NCBI RefSeq assembly: GCF_041537905.1
Contig: NZ_JBGRUO010000001.1
Span: 1 to 64,000 of the forward strand
Length of the DNA stretch: 64,000 nucleotides
Reading direction: 5' to 3'
Origin: Ruegeria_C sp041537905
GTDB lineage: Bacteria > Pseudomonadota > Alphaproteobacteria > Rhodobacterales > Rhodobacteraceae
How positions within the stretch are numbered: the first letter of the stretch is position 1; each line of letters starts with the position of its first letter. Shown here piece by piece: positions 8,618-15,894 of the stretch. The position numbers were made by a program, and so were the translations under genes. The notes under the pieces are model-generated. The model was not told where the DNA came from, searched no databases, and saw only the letters and a list, made by a program, of their open reading frames with translations.

Positions 8618-9492
8618 TGGCCGGGACAGGGACATCGCAATCAACAGAGGATCGCCGCATGATGCGTATCGACGCGCACCAACATTTCTGGACACTCTCG
8701 CGTGGCGATTATGGCTGGCTCACGCCCGAGCTGGACGCAATCTATCGCGATTTCGCGCCGTCCGACCTCACCCCGCTGATCGCCAAAGCGGGTATAGACG
8801 CTACCGTTCTGGTGCAAGCCGCGCCGAGTATTGCGGAAACGGAATTCCTGCTCTCTCTGGCCGATCTGAACACGTTCATCAAAGGCGTGGTCGGCTGGAT
8901 GGATTTTGAGCACCCAGACGCCCCGGCAACCATCCAGAGTCTCGCCAAGCACCCTGCCCTGATCGGCCTCAGGCCCATGATCCAGGACATCGCGGATCCC
9001 GATTGGATGCTGCGGGACGATCTTGCGCCTGCTTTCAAGGCGCTAATCGCGCAGGATCTGACGCTGGACGCTCTGACACTGCCCCAGCATCTGCCCCGTC
9101 TGCGCCGGTTGCTTGAGCGCCACCAGGATATGTGCGTGGTCATCGATCACGGATCGAAGCCCGCAATACGAGACGGCTCTTTTTCCGAATGGGCCCGTGA
9201 TATCGCGGCATTGGCCAGCGAAACATCGGCATATTGCAAGCTTTCGGGCCTTGTCACCGAAGCCGCGCCGGACTGGACGCCGGATGCGCTCAAGCCTTAT
9301 GTGGATCACCTGCTTCGCAGCTTCGGCCCCGAACGCCTTATCTGGGGCAGTGACTGGCCGGTCTGCACATTGGCCTGCAGCTATGCGCGTTGGGTCGAAA
9401 CAACGGATGCGCTCATCGCGGACCTTTCAACATCCGAACGCGCGGCAATCCTTGGCGGAAATGCGCTGCGGGCCTATCGGCTGCGCGGGTGA
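8617..9492 (+). CDS. amidohydrolase family protein, probable L-fuconolactonase
   Basis: 291 residues. TIM-barrel amidohydrolase of the small COG3618 type: DAHQHFW near the N-terminus (His21, His23), central VIDHGSKP, YCKLSGLVTE, and the C-terminal Asp in WGSDWPVC. Enzymes of this clade open L-fucono-, L-rhamnono- or 4-sulfomuconolactone. Start: GGAGG six bases before the ATG at 8617, which overlaps the gntR stop (TGATG). A second ATG at 8659 with AGAGG would give the family-typical N-terminus; both are plausible. Confidence 0.83.
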   Translation: MAGTGTSQSTEDRRMMRIDAHQHFWTLSRGDYGWLTPELDAIYRDFAPSDLTPLIAKAGIDATVLVQAAPSIAETEFLLSLADLNTFIKGVVGWMDFEHPDAPATIQSLAKHPALIGLRPMIQDIADPDWMLRDDLAPAFKALIAQDLTLDALTLPQHLPRLRRLLERHQDMCVVIDHGSKPAIRDGSFSEWARDIAALASETSAYCKLSGLVTEAAPDWTPDALKPYVDHLLRSFGPERLIWGSDWPVCTLACSYARWVETTDALIADLSTSERAAILGGNALRAYRLRG

Positions 9493-9568
9493 TGTTGCAT
9501 TGGCCAGGGCCCGCCGCCGGCAGGTCCGGTGCGGTTCATCCCGATTGAGGGAACATGTCAGAAAAGTA

Positions 9569-9716
9569 ATCGGTGGCGCCACCGGGTGCGGAGATCGGAA
9601 ACGGGGTGTCACCCCCGCTCGGCCAACCGGTCGGTCAAAACCCCTGCCAAAGGGTCCGGTTCCACGTCTGTTACGACACGCTGGGCCCCGAAGGGCGCAG
9701 GTGAAGGATCGATCGC
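9569..9716 (+). repeat. dispersed ~150-bp repeat, copy 1
   Basis: A 148-nt core almost identical to 44731-44876 on the same strand: about nine differences by eye, including two single-base indels. Similarity weakens but continues to about 9770. It opens with the perfect palindrome GGTGGCGCCACC (9572-9583) and contains small potential hairpins (GGGG-N5-CCCC; ACCC-N8-GGGT). The indels shift any reading frame and it sits between genes, so I read it as non-coding: a structured RNA, a REP-like element or a MITE relic. It occupies the 318-bp gap between the lactonase and ribF, which shows nothing else. Confidence 0.75.
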
Positions 9717-9810
9717 GGCCACCTTGTACCGGCGTGGTTTGCATCCGGTTAGCGGCGCGCGCGTTGCCTCGTCAAAGCACGCTTGAACCGCCCCCGCTCT
9801 GCTTGTACGG

Positions 9811-10752
9811 ATGCGTGCTATGCACATCATCCGGGATCATCAGTTCGTCACCCCAGAAGATCGCGGCGCGAGCGTTGCGATCGGAAATTTCGACGGGGTG
9901 CATCTGGGCCATCAATCAGTCATTGCACAGACCCGTGCCGCCGCGCCTGAGGCGCCGCTGGGCGTGCTGACATTTGAGCCACATCCGCGCGAATATTTCG
10001 CCCCCGCCGCCCCGCCCTTTCGCCTGATGCGGCCCAATTCGCGGACGCACCGGCTGGAAAAACTGGGGATCGAACGGCTTTACGAGCTGAATTTCAACGC
10101 CAGCCTCGCCGGGCTGTCACCCGAGGAATTCGCCCGCAATGTGCTGGCCGACGGGCTGGGCGTGCGCCATGTGGTGGTGGGGGCCGATTTCTGTTTTGGC
10201 AAGGGACGCAGCGGCAATGCCGATGATATGGTCCGGTTTGGCCGCGAAATGGGTTTTGGCGTCACCATCGCGCAGCTGATGGCGCAATCCGACAAGGTCG
10301 TATCTTCGACCGCGATCCGCAACGCGCTGAGTCAAGGCCAGCCGCGCGAGGCCGCCGCCATGCTGGGCCACTGGCACCGGATCGAAGGCGAGGTGATCGG
10401 CGGCGAGCAGCGCGGGCGCGAGCTGGGCTATCCGACCGCAAACATGTCCATGGACGGGCTGCACCTGCCGAAATTCGGCGTTTATGCGGTGCTGGTCGAT
10501 GTGCTGGAGGGCCCGCATGCGGGCAGCTATCACGGCGCGGCCTCGGTCGGGGTGCGACCCATGTTCGACGGTGAACAGCCCAATATCGAGACCTTCCTGT
10601 TCGACTTCTCAGGCGATCTTTATGGCGCGACCCTGTCGGTCGGTTTGGTCGAGTATCTGCGCCCCGAGATGAAATTCGACGGGTTGGACGCACTCATCAC
10701 CCAGATGGGCGCCGATTGCGCGCAGGCGCGCGATATCCTGGCAGCGCTATGA
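9811..10752 (+). CDS. ribF: bifunctional riboflavin kinase / FAD synthetase
   Basis: 313 residues. The N-terminal adenylyltransferase domain has GNFDGVHLGHQ (residues ~25-35), FEPHPREYF and VVGADFCFGKGRSG; STAIRNAL closes it. The C-terminal flavokinase domain (from ~190) has GRELGYPTANM and SVGVRPMF. It makes FMN and FAD in the cytoplasm. ATG at 9820 (MHIIRDHQF) is an equally possible start. It leads a tightly coupled run ending with the small membrane protein. I saw no FMN riboswitch upstream. Confidence 0.95.
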   Translation: MRAMHIIRDHQFVTPEDRGASVAIGNFDGVHLGHQSVIAQTRAAAPEAPLGVLTFEPHPREYFAPAAPPFRLMRPNSRTHRLEKLGIERLYELNFNASLAGLSPEEFARNVLADGLGVRHVVVGADFCFGKGRSGNADDMVRFGREMGFGVTIAQLMAQSDKVVSSTAIRNALSQGQPREAAAMLGHWHRIEGEVIGGEQRGRELGYPTANMSMDGLHLPKFGVYAVLVDVLEGPHAGSYHGAASVGVRPMFDGEQPNIETFLFDFSGDLYGATLSVGLVEYLRPEMKFDGLDALITQMGADCAQARDILAAL

Positions 10753-11219
10753 GCGACCCGATCGACCGCAAAGGGCTCTCGCCCCAGTTCTGGGAGCGCA
10801 AGCCGCTCACCAAACTGTCCCAGAAGGAATGGGAGGCGCTGTGTGATGGCTGCGGCAAGTGCTGCCTGAACAAGCTGGAAGACGAAGACAGCGGTGTCGT
10901 GGCGCTGACCCGCGTCGCCTGTCGGTTGCTGGATGATGAGAGCTGCCGCTGCGCGCAATATGACATCCGCCATCAATTCGTGCCGGAATGTATCGTTCTG
11001 CGCCCCGACAATCTGGACAGCCACGCCTATTGGATGCCGCAGACCTGCGCCTATCGACTGCTTTGGGAGGGCAAGCCGCTTTATGACTGGCACCCGCTGA
11101 TCTCGGGCACCGCCGAAAGCGTGCACAAGGCAGGCGTCTCGGTGCGCGGCTGGACAGTGTCCGAGTTTGAAACCCCCGAGGACGAGTGGGAAGACCACAT
11201 CATTGAGGAGCCAACCTGA
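10749..11219 (+). CDS. YcgN family cysteine-cluster protein
   Basis: 156 residues, close to the family length. The cysteine pattern CDGCGKCC near the N-terminus, followed by spaced Cys (VACRLLD, CRCAQY, PECIVL, QTCAYRLL), is typical of the UPF0260/YcgN family, probably binding a metal or Fe-S cluster; the function is unknown. The start ATG at 10749 overlaps the ribF stop by four bases, arguing for co-translation. An upstream in-frame ATG at 10716 inside ribF is unlikely. Confidence 0.9.
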   Translation: MSDPIDRKGLSPQFWERKPLTKLSQKEWEALCDGCGKCCLNKLEDEDSGVVALTRVACRLLDDESCRCAQYDIRHQFVPECIVLRPDNLDSHAYWMPQTCAYRLLWEGKPLYDWHPLISGTAESVHKAGVSVRGWTVSEFETPEDEWEDHIIEEPT

Positions 11220-12277
11220 TGTTCTTTGCCTCCGACAATTCGGGCCCGGTTCATCCAGAGGTGCTGCAAGTGCTGGCTGAGGCCAATCAGGGCTATCAGA
11301 TGGGCTATGGCGCCGATGACCTGATGGAGGAGGTGCGCGACCGTCTCCGCTCCCTGTTCGAAGCGCCTGAGGCGGCGGTCTATCTGGTGATCAACGGCAC
11401 CTCTGCCAATGCGCTGGCGCTGGCGACGCTGGCTGATCCCTGGGACACGGTGTTCTGCACGCCGGTGTCCCACATCCATCGGGACGAATGCAATGCGCCC
11501 GAGTTCTTCAGCGGTGCCAAGCTGACGCTGGTCGAGTGCGACGACAAGATGAGCCCTGAAGCGCTGCGCGCGTCAATCGAGGCCGAGGGAAATCGCGGCG
11601 TGCAGGGGCCGCAACGCGGACCGGTCTCGATCACGCAAGTGACCGAATGCGGGACGCTTCATACCGTGGACGAGATCAATGCATTGGGCGACATGGCGCG
11701 GGGCTATGGCCTGCCCTTGCATCTGGATGGCGCACGCTTTGCCAACGCGCTGGTGGCGCTCGACTGCTCGCCCGCCGAGATGACCTGGAAAGCGGGCGTC
11801 GATGTGGTCAGCTTTGGCGGCACCAAGAACGGGCTGATGGGCGTCGAGGCGGTCATTCTGTTCGACCCCGCCAAGGCGCTGGAATTCGAACTGCGCCGCA
11901 AGCGCGGCGGGCACCTGTTGTCGAAGCACCGCTACCTGTCGGCCCAGATGGCCGCCTATCTGCGCGATGACCTCTGGCTGCGCTCGGCCCGTATGGCCAA
12001 CGACACCTGCACCCGCCTGGCCGAAGGTCTGCGCGCGGCAGGTGCGGGCTTCATGTATGAGCCGCAGGCCAACATGATCTTCGCCACCCTGCCCCGCCGC
12101 GTCCACCGGCGCCTGAAAGCCGCTGGTGCCGTTTATCACATGGAAGGGGCAGAACTGGACGGCCCGAACGAAAAGGCGCTGCTGGGGTGTAGGCTGGTTT
12201 GCGACTGGTCACAGCCCGAGTCGGAGATCACCCGGTTTCTGGATCTGGTTACAGAACAGATGGCACTCGCCGGGTGA
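11219..12277 (+). CDS. threonine aldolase family protein (PLP-dependent beta-eliminating lyase)
   Basis: 352 residues of fold-type I PLP enzyme. It starts FFASDNSGPVHPEVL, has the PLP-contacting segment HLDGARFANAL and the Schiff-base lysine in SFGGTKNGLMG. Low-specificity L-threonine aldolases cleave threonine or allo-threonine to glycine and acetaldehyde. The start overlaps the YcgN-type stop (TGATG), continuing the ribF transcription unit. Confidence 0.9.
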   Translation: MFFASDNSGPVHPEVLQVLAEANQGYQMGYGADDLMEEVRDRLRSLFEAPEAAVYLVINGTSANALALATLADPWDTVFCTPVSHIHRDECNAPEFFSGAKLTLVECDDKMSPEALRASIEAEGNRGVQGPQRGPVSITQVTECGTLHTVDEINALGDMARGYGLPLHLDGARFANALVALDCSPAEMTWKAGVDVVSFGGTKNGLMGVEAVILFDPAKALEFELRRKRGGHLLSKHRYLSAQMAAYLRDDLWLRSARMANDTCTRLAEGLRAAGAGFMYEPQANMIFATLPRRVHRRLKAAGAVYHMEGAELDGPNEKALLGCRLVCDWSQPESEITRFLDLVTEQMALAG

Positions 12278-12483
12278 AAGCCCTGTTTTATTGCCTCGCC
12301 GTGGTTCTGATCGCCGCGCCGATCCTGTTCTGGGGCTGGCTCGCAGCCTATGGCTGCGCTTTCAGCAATTCACCAAATTGCGGGGTCGAGTTCCGCGATT
12401 TCTGGGACGACGAGTTTCTGATGATCGCCGCCTTGCCCTGGGCATTTGGGGTGCTGTTCCTGATCGCCGCGCTGCGTCGCTAG
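12274..12483 (+). CDS. small membrane protein, unknown function
   Basis: 69 residues starting with GTG at 12274, which overlaps the aldolase stop as GTGA. There are two hydrophobic helices (about 4-24 and 48-66) joined by a loop with two cysteines and acidic residues (CGVEFRDFWDDEF). Codon choice and coupling suggest a real gene. Its stop overlaps the stop of the convergent glutamate-synthase-like gene by 3 bp. I do not recognise a family. Confidence 0.6.
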   Translation: MKALFYCLAVVLIAAPILFWGWLAAYGCAFSNSPNCGVEFRDFWDDEFLMIAALPWAFGVLFLIAALRR

Positions 12484-14057
12484 AACCGCTCGGTCGAGGC
12501 ACGCGCCCAGTCGGCGGCAAATTCCGGCGGGATTTTCTTGCCCAACAGCGCGCCCTCGTCCAGATGATTGTAGAGTTCGGCATAGCTTTCTTCGCGCTCA
12601 TTGGCGTTGCGGCGGCGGATATCGGCGGGCGTTAGCTCGGCCACTGTCTCGCGCCCCATCGCGCCCAACAGTTCGCGAAAGCTCTCCAGCGTGGCGTCGT
12701 GAAAGCGATGCACGCGCACCCGTTTCTGCGGCACGTTGACGGCGCGTGCGCGTATCGGGTCCTGAGTGGCCACGCCGCTGGGGCAGCGGTTGGTGTTGCA
12801 ATGCAACGCCTGAATGCAGCCAATCGCAAACATCATGGACCGCGCGCAATTGCACATATCGGCCCCGAGCGCAAATTTCTCGATCATGTCATAACCCGAG
12901 GCCACCTTGCCCGAGGCGATCACCCGGATATTGTCCCGCACGCCGATGCCGCGAAGGCAATTGTTGACGAAAATCAGCGCCTCGTTCAGCGGCACGCCCA
13001 GCCTGTTGGTAAACTCCACCGGGGCTGCGCCGGTGCCGCCCTCGGCCCCGTCCACGGTGATGAAATCGGGCAGGATGCCGGTCTCCAGCATCGCCTTGCA
13101 GATCGACATGAATTCCGACCGGTTGCCGATACACAGTTTGAACCCGACCGGTTTGCCGCCCGACATCTCGCGCAGGTGCTGAACGAAGTTCATCAGCCCG
13201 GTTGGCCCGTCAAAGGCCGAATGAGCCGGGGGTGAGATCACGTCCTTGTTCGGCTCCACCCCGCGGATTTCGGCAATTTCCTCATCGACCTTGGCGGCGG
13301 GCAACACCCCGCCATGGGCGGGTTTGGCGCCTTGGCTCAGCTTGATCTCGATGGCCTTGACCACGTCCTTCTTGGCCTTTTCGGCGAACTTGTCCTTGTC
13401 GAAGCCACCTTCCTTGGTACGGCAGCCAAAGTAACCCGTGCCGATCTGCCAGATGATGTCGCCACCTTCGGCCAGATGATAAGGGCTGAGCCCGCCTTCG
13501 CCGGTGTTATGGGCAAAACCGCCATCCTTGGCGCCACCATTCAGCGCCCGGATCGCGTTTGAGCTGAGCGCACCAAAACTCATCGCCGAGACATTGAGGC
13601 GTGACGCCAGATAGGGCTTGTCGCATTGCGGCCCGCCCAGCATCACGCGTTCTTCCGACACATCGACCTCTTTGGGGGCAAGCGAGTGGTTGGTGCTGTG
13701 ATAGCCGACTTTCAGAAGGTCGAACTGAGTGCCGAAGGGCAGCGTGTCGGCTTGCCCCTTGGCGCGTGAATAGACCAGCGCGCGGGTGATCCGGTTGAAG
13801 GGCCGCCCGCTTTCGTTGGTTTCCACGAAGTATTGCCGGATTTCGGGGCTGACAAATTCCAGCGCATAGCGGAAATGGCCCAGAACCGGATAGTTGTTCA
13901 GGATGTTGTGCCGCGTGGTCGTCAGATCGTAGATCCCGACGATGACATAAGGGATCAGAATGACCAGCAGCCAATAGGCCGGGGACCAGAGCCAGCCCAG
14001 CAGCAGCACCAGCGGCAGCCCCAACACCGCCACCACGTAAAAGATCTTGCGTACCAT
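12480..14057 (-). CDS. FMN-binding glutamate synthase family protein
   Basis: 525 residues with one or two N-terminal membrane helices (residues ~4-42) followed by a GltS-like FMN domain: NVSAMSFGALSSNAIRALN, HNTGEGGLSPYHL, QIGTGYFGCRT, DGAEGGTGAAP, SGKVASGYD, and the cysteine-bearing CNTNRCPSGVATQD. It resembles the central domain of glutamate synthase without the amidotransferase domain, so it is not a complete GOGAT; the family's physiological role is poorly defined. It is convergent with the small membrane protein. Confidence 0.9.
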   Translation of the reverse strand: MVRKIFYVVAVLGLPLVLLLGWLWSPAYWLLVILIPYVIVGIYDLTTTRHNILNNYPVLGHFRYALEFVSPEIRQYFVETNESGRPFNRITRALVYSRAKGQADTLPFGTQFDLLKVGYHSTNHSLAPKEVDVSEERVMLGGPQCDKPYLASRLNVSAMSFGALSSNAIRALNGGAKDGGFAHNTGEGGLSPYHLAEGGDIIWQIGTGYFGCRTKEGGFDKDKFAEKAKKDVVKAIEIKLSQGAKPAHGGVLPAAKVDEEIAEIRGVEPNKDVISPPAHSAFDGPTGLMNFVQHLREMSGGKPVGFKLCIGNRSEFMSICKAMLETGILPDFITVDGAEGGTGAAPVEFTNRLGVPLNEALIFVNNCLRGIGVRDNIRVIASGKVASGYDMIEKFALGADMCNCARSMMFAIGCIQALHCNTNRCPSGVATQDPIRARAVNVPQKRVRVHRFHDATLESFRELLGAMGRETVAELTPADIRRRNANEREESYAELYNHLDEGALLGKKIPPEFAADWARASTERF

Positions 14058-14207
14058 TCATCCGTCCTTTTTGCGTGGCATGACCCGTGGGGGCCGCTGC
14101 GGTATCAACACTGAGGGGCATCGTTACGCGTAAGTGTCGGGATGGCAACAATTTCAGAGGTCACAGCGTTGCGACCACATGAGGCGCGCGGGCCGTGCCG
14201 CGCGCCC

Positions 14208-14906
14208 TCACCGGCGCAACCGTGCGATAGTGAGATAGGCCACTGCCCCGAACAGCAGCGCCGCCATCGCATACCAAGTCAACGCATAGGACAGGTGGGT
14301 GTTGCGGAAACTGAGTTGGGTCAGCCCGCCGCGCGGCCAGCCTGCCTGCTCTGCGTTGTGATCTGCATCGATGAAATAGGGCACGGTCTTGCCCAGCCCC
14401 AGCGCTTCTGACAGGGCCTCAACATCACGCGAGACCCAGCGCCCCGCGCCGGGATCGTTGCGCTCCAGCAGCGTGCCGGTGGGTTCGCTCGGCCGCAGCA
14501 GGCCGGTGACGGGCGTGACGGGCGCTGCCCAGCCCGCCGGGTCCTGCGCCTGAGACGGGACAAAACCGCGATTGACCCAGATGGTGCGACCGTCAGCCAA
14601 TAGCGGCATCATCAACCAATGACCCGGCCCCAGCCCGGTCACCGCCTTGACCAGCACAGGCTTGTCCATGTCGAACTGCCCCGGAGCCCTGACACGCAGA
14701 TAACTATGCGCGTCGGGCTCGAACGCTTCGGGCAAATCCACTGGATCACCAAAGGCGCGGCTTTCGACCGCCTCGATCAGGTCCGTTTTCCAGGTCAGGC
14801 GGCGCATTTGCCAGTTGCCCAAGAGGATGAAGGTGACGATCAGAGCAGCACATAGACCAAGCAGCAGTACCGTCAGCCAGACGGGCCTGCCCCGCTGCTC
14901 GATCAT
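14208..14906 (-). CDS. SURF1 family cytochrome oxidase assembly protein
   Basis: 232 residues, two membrane helices (about 9-29 and 208-226) flanking a periplasmic domain, with SURF1 signatures LGNWQMRRLTWK, GHWLMMPLL, WVNRGFVP and the C-terminal NTHLSYALTWYAMA. SURF1/Shy1 proteins help insert heme into subunit I of heme-copper oxidases. It overlaps cyoD by four bases, so it is the fifth gene of this quinol oxidase operon. The second oxidase operon in the window has no such partner. Confidence 0.93.
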   Translation of the reverse strand: MIEQRGRPVWLTVLLLGLCAALIVTFILLGNWQMRRLTWKTDLIEAVESRAFGDPVDLPEAFEPDAHSYLRVRAPGQFDMDKPVLVKAVTGLGPGHWLMMPLLADGRTIWVNRGFVPSQAQDPAGWAAPVTPVTGLLRPSEPTGTLLERNDPGAGRWVSRDVEALSEALGLGKTVPYFIDADHNAEQAGWPRGGLTQLSFRNTHLSYALTWYAMAALLFGAVAYLTIARLRR

Positions 14907-15262
14907 CTCAAGTCGCGCGCCCGTTCGATCTGATCATGGGCGGGCATCATGTTTTCTTCGAGGTTGAACATGACCCAGATCGACCCGGCCAGCACGATGA
15001 CCAGCAGCAAGATGGTCAGCACCATCGACATGACCTGCCAGCCCTCGTCCACCTTCAGCGAGACATGCAGGAAGTAATGGATATGCACCAGCATCTGCAG
15101 CCCACCGAGCGTGAAGATGAACACCACCGCCCAGACCTTGTTGTCCATCACATCGCCCAGCACCAGCCAGAACGGGATCAGCGTCAGGATCACCGACAGG
15201 GCAAACCCCACCAGGTAAGAATGCAGCGATCCGTGGCCCGCGTCTTTGACAGGATGGCTCAT
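14903..15262 (-). CDS. cyoD: cytochrome o ubiquinol oxidase subunit IV
   Basis: 119 residues with three membrane helices and the CyoD signature LVHIHYFLH. Subunit IV stabilises the CuB site region during assembly of the bo3-type oxidase. The ATG at 15262 overlaps the cyoC stop by four bases. A long upstream reading-frame extension is only the cyoC shadow. Confidence 0.95.
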   Translation of the reverse strand: MSHPVKDAGHGSLHSYLVGFALSVILTLIPFWLVLGDVMDNKVWAVVFIFTLGGLQMLVHIHYFLHVSLKVDEGWQVMSMVLTILLLVIVLAGSIWVMFNLEENMMPAHDQIERARDLR

Positions 15263-15894
15263 AGCAGGACTCCGGTGAGATAGACGAGCGAATAGACCCC
15301 GATCCAGATCAGATCGAGGAAGTGCCAAAACAGGCTCAGGCACATCACCCGGCGCGTGTTGGCGGTCGTCAAGCCGCGCTGTGACAATTGCACCAGAAGC
15401 ACGATCAGCCAGATCGTACCGGCAGTCACGTGCAGACCATGCGTGCCCACAAGGAAGAAAAAAGATGACAGGAATGCGCTGGCCATGGGCGTCGCGCCCA
15501 GATGCCAGAGATGGCTGAACTCCTCGTACTCCAGATAGAGGAACGCCGCCCCGAAGAGCCCCGTGATCACCAGCCAGAAGATCGTACCGCGCAGATCGCC
15601 GCGATCCATTCGCAGCACTGCAAAGCCGAAGGTCACCGAGGAGAAGAGCAGCGCAAAAGTGGCCACCAGGATCATCTCGATATCGAAGAGATCGGCGGGC
15701 GACGGCCCGGCGGCATAGTTCTGGCCCAGCACCGCGTAAACCGCAAAAAGGATGCCGAAGATCAGGCAATCGCTCATCAGGTAGACCCAGAAGCCCAGCA
15801 TCGTTGGCGGCTCATGGGTGTGATCCCCGTCGTGATGCGGGTCGTCGAGGACGTAGAATTTCTCGGCGTCGTTCACAGCGCTATCCGTCATCAT
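15259..15894 (-). CDS. cyoC: cytochrome o ubiquinol oxidase subunit III
   Basis: 211 residues, five helices, His-rich N-terminal tail (DDPHHDGDHTHEPPT), and subunit III motifs LGFWVYLMSDCLIFG, FFLVGTHGLHVTAG and SLFWHFLDLIWIGVYS. It is part of the inner-membrane quinol oxidase. Start and stop overlap cyoB and cyoD by four bases each. Confidence 0.96.
   Translation of the reverse strand: MMTDSAVNDAEKFYVLDDPHHDGDHTHEPPTMLGFWVYLMSDCLIFGILFAVYAVLGQNYAAGPSPADLFDIEMILVATFALLFSSVTFGFAVLRMDRGDLRGTIFWLVITGLFGAAFLYLEYEEFSHLWHLGATPMASAFLSSFFFLVGTHGLHVTAGTIWLIVLLVQLSQRGLTTANTRRVMCLSLFWHFLDLIWIGVYSLVYLTGVLL

Noticed and set aside
9717..9810. FMN riboswitch before ribF
   Set aside because: Looked for the RFN element blocks upstream of ribF and found none.
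9113..9970. Open frames crossing the 150-bp repeat
   Set aside because: They start inside the lactonase and end in ribF; one-base indels between the two repeat copies disrupt any common frame.
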